This document shows, piece by piece, positions 1-12,100 of a stretch of 64,000 bases of DNA. Location of the stretch: positions 62,001 through 126,000 of the forward strand of contig JAGTXK010000087.1 in the NCBI GenBank assembly GCA_019096195.1, in the 5' to 3' direction. Under the pieces are notes generated by a model. The model saw only the letters and a program-made list of their open reading frames with translations. It was not told the origin of the DNA and made no database searches. Origin of the DNA: Boletus sp. NGJ. Lineage: Eukaryota > Basidiomycota > Agaricomycetes > Boletales > Boletaceae. The translations under genes and the position numbers were made by a program. How positions within the stretch are numbered: position 1 is the stretch's first letter; each line of letters starts with the position of its first letter.

Positions 1-1110
1 CACTGGACGTCTAACAATTAAAGAATTCGCAACATTCTCCCGTCGTTTCCGTGCTTGCAGATTCTTTGCCAATTTCTGCCTTCCCCGCCTACTTAAATTC
101 CTGGAGTTTTGTGACCATATTTCCCTGGGCCACTCCGCCTAATGATGCATCGCGCGTATCCACTGTCACATTGTGCAAACAAATCGCCGCGAAGCAACCT
201 TTCGCACTCTCCCTTGCCAAGAGAGCCGGAAATTGCCATTTCACGAACAGTGGAAAGTACGAGGATGGCCCGATTGCTATTAAGTGCCTCGCTGGGATCT
301 TACACATGAAAAATATTTGCGAGCTCAGGTTTTCTGACAACAACTTCGTGCGTGCAGAACACTGGAGTGCGATCGCAACTCTAGAATCGCTCGAGGTTCT
401 ATCTTTCGAATCGTGCATCTTTAAGCAGAGCCCTGCGGATATTGATCCCGAGGAGAGGATCAAGGTCAAGGTGTCTCGCTTTCGAGTGACTGATTGCGAC
501 GGACATCCACCCGTCACGGCCATACACCCTCAGCACCTACGCGTTCTTGCCGTGGATATCTCGTTCTTCGATCATGTTGATTGGCTCCCCCAGACCGGTC
601 TCATAGAACTCCACCTCTACATCAACTGGCCCTGTCGGTTCCAGGGGCAGATACAAACCTTCCTCACGCAAGCACCTCAGTCTCTCGAGACATTGGCGCT
701 TTCCGTAGATGTTGGTGTTTACACTGTGGTAGAACGAGACATTGTCCGAAGCATATTTGCTGATCCTGCATGGAAGAAGTTGTCTGTCCTTCGTTCGCTT
801 ACACTGGCACTCGACTGTGGTCGAGATAGACCTGGAAATATAAGTTGACTATCTTCATTATGCGTCTCACACGGTTGTTTAATTGAGCCGTCTCCTAGCT
901 CTCCTTCGTCTTGGACTGTATTTCTCCCCTCACAAATCTACACTGAATGACAACGTATGGAACATACTAAAGATCTCATCCACAGACGCTCGACGTATCC
1001 TTCATAACAAACTCGGCCCTTCGGCTAGCCTCACGTATGTAGATATTTGCGGGAAGGTTTTCTGTTTGGTGGATTGGGAGTGGTCAGATGCATCTTGTAG
1101 TACGATGTAA
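1..1110 (+). CDS. F-box/LRR-like protein, left-truncated by the window
   Basis: An open frame from about 51 to 848 codes for about 265 residues with the leucine-patterned repeats seen in the C-terminal half of basidiomycete F-box proteins (for example LESLEVLSFESC and LRVLAVDISFF). The sequence just before base 60 ends in a pyrimidine stretch and CAG, so base 51 is probably not the true start; a splice acceptor there would place the F-box and earlier exons left of the window. A short intron near 845-900 probably joins the frame that runs to a stop at 1110 and ends in a Cys/Trp-rich tail. No F-box is visible inside the window, so the family call rests on repeat texture only. No function can be assigned. 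The second exon is the least certain part. Confidence 0.45.
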
Positions 1111-2485
1111 CGAAGTGCAATTTCATGGACAAGCTTTTTTCGACTGGGCTACTTCGTATTCAGGACACCCACACCAACGGGTCACCTGCTTGCACGCTCC
1201 CACCTTCCCGAATCCCCTTTCCCAATACCTTCACCACTGTTCCGATGTTCTCCTCCCCAGGATGATTGTTGATTTCCCGTTTTCATGTCCTCGAGAATGA
1301 TCATCATCCGTCGATTCGACTGTTTGTCCGACCTGGCATTTGATCTTCCAAACAGAGACGAAGGGGCAAATGCACAACCCCAGGTCTCGTCGGGTTCGCT
1401 CGACTCTACAATTCCGATCAACACACAGCATTTTTATGACGCGATTTCGAACAACTCACCTGTATTACTGCCTGATGCTTCGAGTTCCTTCTGGGCCAAC
1501 CATTCGCGAAGGAGCACATTTTCCCTGCACAGAGATACTTGAATGATGTGCCAGCAGCTTGAATGGCGGTGATTCTCACCTTGCTCCTTCAACACGAGCG
1601 ATGGCCTGTGCTCGTTTGTCTATGGACTCGGCTGTTTCGTTGGCGGTGGTCTCCGCGAGACCCGTGTAGGTCGCCGTTGAACACCGCCAGTTCAATCTGG
1701 TGATCCGTCAGATCGAATCAAGGTCGTATCTCAGAGTGAACTCGGTACCTCGAACTTGTATTGTCCAGTATTGAACTCTTGCTCGATCTGGGTTAACGAG
1801 AACCTCGAACTAGTAGACATCCACTAAGAGCACTTTAGCGGAGGTCATACTCAATTGATCGAACGGCCTAAGCAACCACGGACAATCTGGGCTGAAATCA
1901 GCCCCGTTCGCCAGGCTAGCAGAGTCCTCCTGGAAAATGAGTGCTCCCTATGGCCGACAAGTGTTGACAGCACAGCAACTGCACAGCGGAGTGCTCCCGA
2001 AAAACACAACAGGATCACATCGTTTTTACGTCCACCCCTCGCCTCTCCGCGGGCATGAACATCACATCCTTGCCCGCAGCGGTGACACCACAATTGTCCC
2101 TCAAAGTCAGCCCAAGTCTAAAATCGAGAGGCTCACCCAACGAGTTTGTGATGACACAGCCGGATTCCTGAATAAGCAAGGGTCGAGCGGATTCAATGTG
2201 TAGGATGTACGACTCAATGTGCGTTGTCGGCAGGGCAGGAATCAGAACCCTACCGAGGTATGATTTCGACCCCCAGATGACACGGGAATCAAACCTCGAA
2301 ATGCTCGATCAGTGGTTAATTCAACTTCTTGGCCTGCCAAGCTGGAAAGGTGCAAGTACGAAACAAGATGCTCGCGGGGCGATTCTATACCAGTGTCGAA
2401 CAAATCGACATCCATTATACGCAACACCATCGAGGCCAGATCAGCCTCGTCTATTCTTATATCCCTCGGGGGTTCTCCTATGCAT
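1111..2485. other. intergenic stretch without a recognisable gene
   Basis: About 1.4 kb between the F-box-like gene and the 3' end of the MFS transporter. It holds only short open frames (for example 1285-1542 and 2196-2489) that overlap each other on both strands and show no domain I recognise. No tRNA, repeat or transposon end was seen. Confidence 0.5.
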
Positions 2486-4817
2486 CTAGATGGACGCCTT
2501 ACCTCTAGGTTCATACGGCAAAAGCAAGGCCAAGAAACCCGCAAAGATGATCATGCCGCCTGCAATGTACACGGGCACCGCCGTTGCGAGATTCGCGTAC
2601 AACGCAATGACGGGCGCCTGTTGGACCGTTGGTTTCGTAGTTGCCACCCCCAAAAATCGTCGGTGAACTAGACACACAGGAAACCGTACACACGCACCAT
2701 CACACCAGACACTCGGGCAGCGGTGGCCGTCAGACCGTTTCCTGTCCCACGATCCTTGGCGGGGAATATCTCTGGAGAGATGGCATAGAGCACGCCGTAC
2801 ATCATCTTATCCCCTCCGTGTAAGCCGGGTTATTGTGGACGCCAAGATCTACGCACGTTACTTGAACATACGTAGCCACAGTTCCACCCCAAGAGTTGGT
2901 TCGACGTCCTGGAGGTGGTGCTCGCGTAGAGAAACACACCAGTGAGCCCTTGTTTTCGCGGGAGGTCGTTGAGTGGTAAAAAACGCGTGAGATACGAGGG
3001 AGACCCACCAGAGGAAATCGCGAGGCTGCCTTTGCGTCCGATGTACGGGGTCTCGACGGCCCATCCTGCAATGAAGGCGGCGGGGACACCAATCATGCTC
3101 AGGATCACTTGCTGTTGTCACGAGGTTGTGAGTGCAAGCCCACAACCATGGGCACAGAACGCGTACATTGCGATAGGTGATGTAAAGGGAGCCGTCTCCG
3201 AATACGGCACCACGAGTAGATAACCTTCACAGAGGGTCAGCTGCGTGGAGTGGTACCTGCGCCTCCGCTCACAAGTAGGGTAAAAAGCTATTATACAGCG
3301 TCGAAGCAAGACCAATGATTCCTTGGGTGAGAAAACGATTCAATCATGACGTCTTGGGACCATCAAGGGAGCATGCACCATACCCCAAAGAGCGATCAGT
3401 AGGCTGGTAGACCAGGCCATCTTTGGAGTCGCAAACAGCGCCTTGATATGCCCCGCATCGTACCTAGAGTCCTTGGACAGAATTTCACGCCGCGTTCTCG
3501 ACGGGGACGCATCCCGGCTCCGTCCTGGCGCCTCCAGCTCTTCGACAGTGAGAGTCGTCGCCTTACCGTTGTATTCGGCCAACTTGTGGATGATGTCAAC
3601 TGCTTCGGCGTCGTTGCCGATGCCGGAGAGAAAGCGTGGACTTTCGAAGAGGGTGAAGACAAAGAAACGAAGGCCCCAAAGGAAGAGGGTGAGCCCGCCA
3701 AGTGCGAGGAGAAGGTATCTCCACCCCATATTATGGGGCCTTTCGCAGTTCTCGGGGGTGGCACAAGAGAAGTTGGCGATCAGGGGCCACGCGATCTACA
3801 GGACGTGTTGTTGGATCGGAGCGAAAGAGACGACAATCTTCTCAATACTTACGAGACTACAAAGAAGCTGTCCCAGGCACCACCAGATGGAGAGTATCGT
3901 CAGAAGGTATTGATGAGATCCAGGGACGAAATCTAGCGGAAGAAGATCGAGCGAACGGTCTTGGAATGGAGAAGACGTGATAGTTACCTAAGAAGACAGC
4001 CGAATCCACGGGCATGTTGCCTCCAGTAGAGTTCAATGCATGATTCGTCGTGAAACTTGATAAACGTACCACCAACGCCGACACCAACGACGGCAATCAA
4101 GGAGGCCAACGTGATGAAGTCGGGTGAGCCACTAGCGGCCAAGCCGAAAACACCTGCGATGAGAAGTGTCAAGTTAAAAGACCACCTACAAAACGAAGAC
4201 TTCTTGGTTACCCATGTCCAGACGACAGACGACAAACAGACCTTCGACCCCAGATATCACATCCGAGGCTCCAAAATATGGCTCCCACGAGGAGACCAAT
4301 GTTTAATGACAAAGACAAAAACGGGCTATTGAAATGGAACTCGTTGACCACAGGCGTGAGAACCAACCCGCTCGATAGCTGGCAAAGTATGGTTCAAACT
4401 TTGGACAATCGTTCTTCCCAGGTGCACTTACAGGCCAGACGCTATCGCTGTGAACCAACGCGTAGGCATCAACCTCTGATGGTGGGGAAAAATAAGGACC
4501 TACGCGAACCACCCAAAGCCAGCGACGACAAAAAGATACCACTATGATAGCGGTAGCATGACTGTCAGTTACGGGGGTTGTACAAGGTTAAACGTCCACC
4601 ATACCTGATATTTGCCCATGCCGATCTCTTGTATGTAATAATTCAAAATGCGAGCTTTTGCCTGATACACTGGATCGTTGTACCCGTCTTCGTAAAGGTC
4701 GGTCGCAACGACACTGGGGGAGTTTGTCGCTTTAGGCTCGAGCAATCCACTTTCACTTGTGGGTGATTCGCTTGCTGCGAGTATCTCGATGCGCGTCGGA
4801 GGACTGCTCGACATCAT
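2486..4817 (-). CDS. MFS (sugar/SV2-like) transporter
   Basis: A multi-exon membrane transporter of the major facilitator superfamily, probably about 540 residues in the plasma membrane. Reading down from ATG 4817: an N-terminal segment ending YIQEIGMGKYQ, then GFGWFA, LTPVVNEFHF, WSFNLTLLIAGVFGLAA, NMPVDSAVFL, GWRYLLLALGG, the loop motif FESPRFLSG, MAWSTSLLIALWG, GWAVETPYIGRKG, AISPEIFPAKDRGTGNG and ALLLPYEPRGKASI before the stop at 2486. These motifs match fungal general-substrate/sugar MFS proteins. The frame looks broken by a stop near 3797, but an intron of about 57 bases starting GTAAGTATT and ending CCTGTAG removes it. Other introns open at 4604 (GTATGG) and near 4495 (GTAGGT). The substrate cannot be told from the sequence. 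Start 4817 is the first of two adjacent ATGs. Confidence 0.8.
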
Positions 4818-5381
4818 GTGGAATCGCTCAGAAGGTGTTGGGTGGAAAGGCGGTAGAAAGTACGCCTGAAACGTCCTGGAAGGGCGGAGAAAAGGCGCAC
4901 CCGATTGGCCAGGCGGGTACTACTAGTGCCACTACTACTATACATACCAAGTTGGAATGGAAATGCATGGAATGAGTAGTGACCCCTGTTCTTTCTATCG
5001 TCACTTAGTGTAACAGCGGAGTCGTGTTGATCCGCTGACCGGAATGCCGGGAGCGTCTATGAGCACGAACATTGTAGCTTTTGTTTCGTTGTACCAATAC
5101 TCTGAATCGCGTGTCCGAACTGTGGTAGTATGGATCAAATGAACTTTGGAAACCATCGACTGTAGTGAAGTTGACCTGGTGTGAAAACATGGCCTTGGGA
5201 AGATAAGAAGGCATTGAAGCAAAAGCTAGCACTATGAGAAAGCTTTTGTTCGAGAGCGTAATTGTGGGATTCGGAGACAAAACAAACGCAACACGTAAAA
5301 ATCATCATTCTCTAATCGTACTCTAGGTTCGAATCGAATACAAATACAGAATCAGAAGGGGCAACAGCGTACCACTGTCCA
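4818..5381. other. upstream region of the MFS gene with one small unexplained ORF
   Basis: A short minus-strand frame at 5005-5280 (about 91 residues, hydrophobic N terminus like a weak signal sequence) overlaps another minus frame at 5001-5222. Neither resembles a known family and no clear splice plan joins them. I treat the stretch as intergenic DNA that probably carries the MFS promoter and the prefoldin 3' end. Confidence 0.35.
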
Positions 5382-6235
5382 CTATCCATTCAACTTTTTT
5401 TCCCCCGCAGGTTCTGCCGACCGCCCTCTTCTCCGTTTCACATCCCAGTTGTACATTCTTGCAGTGTTCACTTCCATTACCGTGAGTTGTTCACGAAGGA
5501 ACTCCAGATCCTCTATAGTCGCCTTCAGACTTGCTTCGGCGGTGCCAAGTTTGGATCGTAGTAGCGATATGGCTGCAGGAAGTTTGTACGACAACATAAC
5601 ATTTGCCTGCAGGAACACAATCAACAGGAATTTGGGAAGATGAAGACTGCAGAAGCCTACCCCTAGCCAGAGATAAACGGTGTCGGTGTCTTCGAGTTGT
5701 GCCTCTGCGTAAAGCGTGTCATTCAACTCAAATGTAGTGCTCAAGGGTTTCTTCGCGACCTCTTCCTCGATGTCATCCTCATCCTCAAGCTCATCTGTAC
5801 CATCGTCTGTCTTTTGTTTTCCCTCCTAAAGTCAGCTCACGAACCTGCCAATTCGACGAGACGGTCTACTTACGCGTATCTCTTGCAAATACTCGACCAT
5901 GTGGAGTGTTTTCTTGATGTCTGGTATTTTATCTTCGAGACCCTTTCGACGTTGTGTCAAATTTGCGTCCATGTAGCGATATTTCCTGTACTTTTATCGA
6001 TTCAAGATTGTTATGCCAGAATCCAGGAAAGAAACGAACGCGATCGCGTCTTGGAAACCCTTGAGGGGTCCCTCGACGTCACCGTCAGGACCGCCGATGT
6101 ATTCCTCGACATTGACCTGAAAAGTCGGGTGATGGTAGCGATGCTTCCATGGAATCAACATTCACTCACGATGAATGGTGCCTTTGGTATTCCTCGAGGG
6201 TTTTTCTCTTGGCCAAATATCGATGCAGAGGCCAT
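5382..6235 (-). CDS. PAC10: Prefoldin subunit 3
   Basis: Alpha-type subunit of the prefoldin (GimC) co-chaperone, which hands nascent actin and tubulin to the cytosolic chaperonin. Start ATG 6235 opens an exon with GIPKAPFI. After an intron (GTGAGTG...TTTCAG) comes VNVEEYIGGPDGDVE, then DAIA joined over an intron with donor GTTCGT to KYRYMDANLTQRRKGLEDK and IPDIKKTLHMVEYLQEI. The last exons carry an acidic linker, LNDTLYAEA, DTDTVYLWLG, then after another intron ANVMLSY, LREQLTVMEVNTARMYNWD and the end VKRRRGRSA at stop 5382. The paired coiled coils around the central beta hairpin are those of PAC10/VBP1. About 190 residues after splicing, the usual length. It faces MRD1 head to head with 113 bases between starts. 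No defect seen. Confidence 0.93.
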
Positions 6236-6348
6236 CACGTTGTTCGGTGTACGCCTCAGATTGGATGTGCCAGAAATCACCGCGCGGCATGTTCCGATCG
6301 GAGTTGGTGACTTGATCATTTTCTATTCCACCTTTGCACTCTACACCC
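6236..6348. promoter_or_regulatory. Shared divergent promoter, PAC10 / MRD1
   Basis: Only 113 bases separate the two start codons, so the two genes must share this promoter or have promoters that run into each other. No TATA box is obvious. A co-regulated pair (chaperonin helper and ribosome biogenesis factor) is plausible but is inference. Confidence 0.55.
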
Positions 6349-8792
6349 ATGTCTCGTCTCATCGTAAAGAATCTCCCTCTCAACCTAACCCAAGAACGTC
6401 TCCGAAAACATTTTGAGCGAAGAGATGCACCACCTGGAACTATCACTGATATCAAAATCGCCCATAAACCAGACGGCACATCTCGACGATTTGCCTTTGT
6501 TGGTTTCAAGACCGACAAGGAGGCGGCTGCCGCGAGGGACTGGTTCGACCGTACTTTTATCGACTCGGCGCGACTAAGTGTTACAATCGTAGAGGTGTGA
6601 AGTATCCAGTCTTTTTTTTCTAGCGTGGCGGTAATGACTTGAACAGGGAACCAAGGATGCGCCAACACCTCGCCCAAACAAACGCCGCCGACTCACCGAC
6701 GAGGATGACAGTAGCAACAAATCAGCTCAACCTCCCGTACTGGACGACTCCGTGAAGGAAACCATTCAACGGACATCGCGTCTCTTCCTCCGTAATCTGA
6801 CGTTCTCATGTACTGACAATGATCTCCTCGCCCTCTTTCAACCATTTGGAGAAATTGCGCAGGTGAGTGTTTGTGGGCATTCCTCATGGACAACATTGTC
6901 CACGATGAAAAAATAAATAGGGACATCAGATTCTCAAGGAATATGATGATCCTCAGGGAAATAAATAATAGATAGTTAATCTGACTTTGTATCATCGACA
7001 CAACGGTAGTGGCCACATGCTGACTTAATTTTCTTTAGGTAAGATATCTGTACCCTGTTCTTGTACGATGGAATACATTAGACATGCCGACCCTGGGGAA
7101 TTGAGAAGTAGATATTCTTCTGAATTTTCATTCACCGTGCAGTTCCTATTCAATGCTCACTTGTTGGCAGGTTCACATTCCGCTTGAACCAGTATCCAGA
7201 CAATCCAAAGGGCTTGCATATGTGACTTTCGTACAGCCCTCTTCTGCCTTGGCCGCTTATGAAGGACTCGACAAGAAATCTTTTCAAGGGCGATTATTAC
7301 ACATTCTACCAGCTGTGGACCGTAAAGGCATACCCGAGGCATTAGATACAGGTGACGGGAAACTATCGATCAAAGGCGAGCGCAGAGCAAAGCGTAAAGC
7401 GACCGCGCGGCGCGAGTTTAATTGGAGCATGCTGTACATGAATGTTCGTCAAGCCAATGTCCCGTCGTGCTCCCCTTCACGTAGCCTAATATATTTCGTC
7501 GCACCCAGTCCGATGCTGTGGTCTCTTCGATTGCGGATCGTCTCAGTATACCAAAGGCGGACATCTTGAATCCCGAGTCTAGCAACGCGGCCGTGAAACT
7601 TGCACTGGCTGAGACGCATGTCATTCAGGAGACGAAGTCATATCTTGAGTCACAGGGTGTCATCCTTTCGTCTTTCTCCTCTCGAGGACGCTCGGATACA
7701 GTCATTCTTGTCAAGAACATACCGTACGGGACGTCCTCGGATCAGATTCGTGAGCTGTTTGAGGCGCATGGCAAGCTAAGCAGGGTCATTGTGCCACCTG
7801 CGGGAACGATGGCAGTAGTGGAGTTTGAACATGCTGTCGAGGCTGGCAAAGCTTTCCTTGCTGTTGCTTATCGGCGTCTAGGAAATTCTGTCATATACTT
7901 GGAGAAAGGACCTCTCGGAATGTTCCAAGATGCGTCCGAAGACACAGAACCACGGCTTGTTACCACAATGGCATCCGGACTGAAACCACTCACCATCGCT
8001 GAGCAGGAAACACCGGACTCGGAGGGCGATGTAAAAGTATCTTTATCCGCGGGCTCAACGCTTTTCGTCAAGAACCTGGCTTTCAGTACGACGACCGAAC
8101 GGCTTAAGCAAGTCTTTAGGAATCTCCCTGATTTCGCGTTTGCACGGGTTCAAACCAAGCCAGATCCGAAGCGACCTGCCGTGCCTGGTAATGAAGCTCC
8201 CAGGCTCAGCATGGGGTACGGATTCGTTGGGTTTAAGACGGTCGAAGGTGCCAAGAAAGCACTTAAAGGCATGCAAGGGTTTACGCTCGACGGTCACGCA
8301 CTGCACGTCAAGTTCGCTGGACGCGGGACCGAGGAAGACGAATCCAAGGACAGTGCGACTGCCAAGTCCCGAACGACCAAGATGCTTGTCAAGAATGTCC
8401 CATTCGAAGCGACGAAGAGAGACATCAGAGAACTGTTTGGGTACGTTTTCCCCGCCTGCGTTTGTAGTGCGGTACTCGAGCGTCCCCACAGCGCACACGG
8501 TCAACTCAAGTCTGTTCGTCTACCGAAGCGGTTCGATGCCCGGTCGCGCGGATTTGCGTTCCTCGAATTCGTCACGCGACATGAAGCTGAGAACGCCTAT
8601 GCTGCGCTTCGGCACACACACTTACTCGGACGGCATCTTGTCCTCGAATGGGCCGAGGAGGCAGGGCAGGACCTGGATGCTCTACGGCAGAAGGCGGGTG
8701 TCGGGTATGGTGGCGGAGGTACATTACCAGGCAGAAGGAGGAAATTCAATATGGATGACCCCGGGGATGGCGAGGCTGAAGAGGCGGACTAG
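6349..8792 (+). CDS. MRD1: Multiple RNA-binding domain protein, pre-rRNA processing factor
   Basis: Nucleolar protein with five RNA-recognition motifs that binds the 35S pre-rRNA for early 18S processing. RRM1 begins right at the start (MSRLIVKNLP, then RRFAFVGF). An intron (6596-6645) leads to a charged linker and RRM2 (RLFLRNLTF, then SKGLAYVTF after a 309-base intron, 6862-7170). A basic stretch KGERRAKRKATARREFNWS follows. After the intron near 7440-7510 come RRM3 (VILVKNIPYG), RRM4 (TLFVKNLAF, YGFVGFKT) and RRM5 (KMLVKNVPFE split by an intron near 8441-8492, then RGFAFLEF). The protein ends in GRRRKFN and an acidic tail at stop 8792. The domain order and the N-terminal RRM match MRD1. 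The second intron is about six times longer than the others. Confidence 0.93.
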
Positions 8793-9172
8793 TCTGACAC
8801 CTAAGTTATAGTGTCATGGGTCACGGTAAGCAGGCGCTTTTTGTGACACTATCTCTTCATTTGCTGTCTTGTATTTGACTCCGAGTTTGATAATCATGGA
8901 CTTGGGCGTATTGTCTGTGATACTTTATTGCACAACTTCAACTTTTGGATATGATGTGGCCTCAAGTTATTTGCCTGTGGCGCCGGGAATTACTGTAAAG
9001 TGAATGGGTTTGTTCATATGACTCGGAAGCTTCGCTGGCAGAGTCCAGCCTCCACCTCCTGACTTGTAATTTGATATGTCACAAATGAGACCGGCACTTG
9101 GCCGCAGAGCCATTTCCCTGGCAACCTCAGCTGCCCCCATCATCTCCTCAAGCACTGCGATCTCCCACTAAC
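8793..9172. other. intergenic, MRD1 3' region and GPH1 promoter
   Basis: About 380 bases with no coding signal. It must hold the MRD1 terminator and the upstream sequences of the phosphorylase gene; no clear box was seen. Confidence 0.5.
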
Positions 9173-12100
9173 ATGACATCCGTCCTCGACCCCACTACGA
9201 TTGGCAGACCCAAACGCCGTAGACCCGTCAGATCTCTCACGCGTTCGTCAAAAGATTTTATTGACAGCCCGGGGAGAATATGTAACGTTTGCTTTATTTC
9301 AGTTTACTTTCCAGAAGAAGATGAGTCTGGAAAAGAAAAATGGCCCAGAGGTGAGGAGCAAGTGTGGAAGGATGGGTATCGGCACCTCGATACCAGTGAG
9401 TCATTGGGAAAATCCCGTCTGCGGTTAGTCGTCGTTGGTCCTCATTTCATCAAGACGTCCGATCTATCACGAGGTCCTTTGTGAACCACGTTCAGACTTC
9501 GTTGGCACGCCAAGTGTACAGTCTCGATGACTTGGGTGCTTATCAGGCAACTGCGTTTTCCGTCCGTGACAATCTACTCGTACGTGTCCGCCATGATGAG
9601 CAGAGTCCCGGTTTTCTCAAACAATATTTGTCCCAGATCAACTGGAATGACACACAATTGCATATGAACCGCAAAGGGGGGAAACGTGCTTATTATCTCT
9701 CCCTCGAATTCCTGATGGGTCGAGCCCTCGACAATGCGCTCCTCAATCTCGGGCTGAAAGACAAGTTCGAAGTTGGTGTCAACAAACTCGGGTTCAATCT
9801 TGAAGACCTCCTGGCCCAAGAGCGAGACGCTGGCTTGGGGAACGGTGGCCTAGGGCGCCTTGCGGCATGTTATCTCGATTCATCAGCCTCGCAAGAACTT
9901 CCAGTCTGGGGATATGGGCTTCGCTACAAATATGGCATCTTTCAGCAGCTCATCTCTCCTGATGGACAACAACTTGAAGCACCTGATCCTTGGCTGGAGA
10001 ACTCGAACCCCTGGGAACTGCCCCGCATCGATGTCACGTACGAGATTCGATTCCACGGAGTAGCAGACAGGTATCATGATGGGAGTGGGCGTGGTGTATG
10101 GCACGGTGGCCAGGAAGTGTTGGCGGTTGCATATGACGTCATGATTCCAGGTTATGAAACCAGGAATACCAACAATCTTCGTCTTTGGGAGAGCAAACCC
10201 AAGAGAGGTTTTGACTTGGATAGTTTTAATGGTGAGGACGCCCAACAATTGTAAAAGCCCGTCACCTGACGTATTTGGCTTAGCTGGGGATTACGAGCGT
10301 GCGGTCGAGTCCTCGAACAGTGCTGCTGCTATCACCTCTGTGCTTTATCCCAATGACCATACAACCTGTGAGCGGTCTGTTCCGCCCAAGTACCAGATGA
10401 TCTACTCACGCTGTTGGTTGACAGTTGGAAAGGAGTTGCGCCTTAAACAACAATATTTTTGGACTGCAGCGAGCCTCGCAGACATCTTAAGGCGGTTCAA
10501 GAATCTTGATAAACCGATCACTGAATTATCCGATTGTGAGTTAGTGGGAAGCATGTTTTTCAATCGACTCAAAAATCATCAGATGTTGCTATACAGCTCA
10601 ATGACGTCAGTGCACTGCGGAGAATTATGTTGCAATTTTGTTTCAACTCATTGCGCAGACTCACCCCACATTGGCCATCCCTGAACTAATGCGTGTTTTG
10701 CTTGATGAGGAAGACTTACCCTGGGACACAGCGTGGAAGATCGTTACGGAGACGTTCTTCTTCACTAATCATACCGTACTGCCTGTCAGTAATTTAATTC
10801 CTTGATACTCGTCCCTTTGACAAGGACTCGTTCTAGGAAGCATTGGAGAAATGGCCTGTTCCTCTGATGGAGGATCTTCTACCCCGGTTTGTTGTCGTTT
10901 CCTCGTCCAAAATAACCTTTTAACCAGCTTCTAGACACTTGCAGATCATTTTCGACATTGTGAGTCCGTGTCTTTTGAGAGTGAGGATGTTACTAATTCC
11001 ACTCTCGTGATCACAGAACTTGTGAGTTGATTCTCGTGATCCCTTTGAGCTGAACAGCAACACAATATGACGGATTTTCGAAGGGTATTCTTGCAGTGTA
11101 AGTGTGTGTTGGCCTCACCAGCCTCGGGCTAATGGTCACAATAGCCGTCGAACAGGTGTTCCCTGGCGACCGCGACCGGTTGGCAAGGATGTCTCTGATT
11201 GAAGGCGAGTGATGTCAGTCTCCTTTAGCGAAGTGCTTAACTGCGCCTTCTTAGAGGGTTTCCCGAAAAATATACGCATGGCGCATCTGGCATGCATCGG
11301 TGTGTGATATTTTCGACAGACTGAGATTCTGACACGTCATCATTGAAACAGGAAGCCGGAAAGTTAATGGCGTTGCTGAGGTATGCTTTGTACTTTAACT
11401 TCAGTCCACGTAGTCGGTATGACGCGACTCCTTAGTTGCACAGTGAGTTGGTGAGGACTACGATTCTGAAAGACTTTGTGGATTACTTTGGTGTCAGCAA
11501 GTATGTTTTCTTTTACACTCCGTGCGACTTGTCATCTGATGCCATACAAGGTTCGGAAATGTCACCAACGGCGGTAAGTGTCTTGACGGATCCCGGAGAC
11601 ATCACGATGACGACCCTTATTCAAAGTCACTCCGCGGCGCTGGCTTGATCAAGTGTGTCTCGTCGTCACCGGAAGCAAGGATAGAACTGACGTCTCTCTT
11701 TAGTGTAACCCAAGGCTGAGTGAACTAATCACCCACACTCTCAAGGTTCCGAAAAGTGCATGGTTGAAGGATTTGTGGAAACTCGAGGGGTTGTTGGATC
11801 ACGTGGAAGATGAAAATTTCCAGGAAGCATGGGCTTTCGTGAAGCAGGCTAACAAGGAGAGATTGGCCCATTATATCCAAACAACTCTGGGGCTGAAAGT
11901 AGATACGAAAGCGTTATTCGACGTCCAGATAAAGGTGAGACATATCATTCTCGGTCTTATCGACTAGGTTAACTGGATGCTGTGGTACAGAGGTTGCATG
12001 AGTACAAGGTACGTCGTCGCAGAGGGGGATACCTGACACGGGGCTAATATCGTGTGTAGCGTCAAACGCTCAACATTCTTGGTGTGGTTCATGTGGGTTG

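Noticed and set aside
3785-3860. In-frame stop in the MFS transporter suggesting a pseudogene
   Set aside because: A consensus intron (GTAAGTATT...CCTGTAG) covers the stop and restores the reading SLVS-IAWPLIANF.
3443-3936. Plus-strand ORFs of 156 and 162 codons
   Set aside because: Antisense shadows of the MFS transporter exons.
8140-8811. 223-codon plus-strand ORF
   Set aside because: It overlaps the RRM4-RRM5 exons of MRD1 in another frame.
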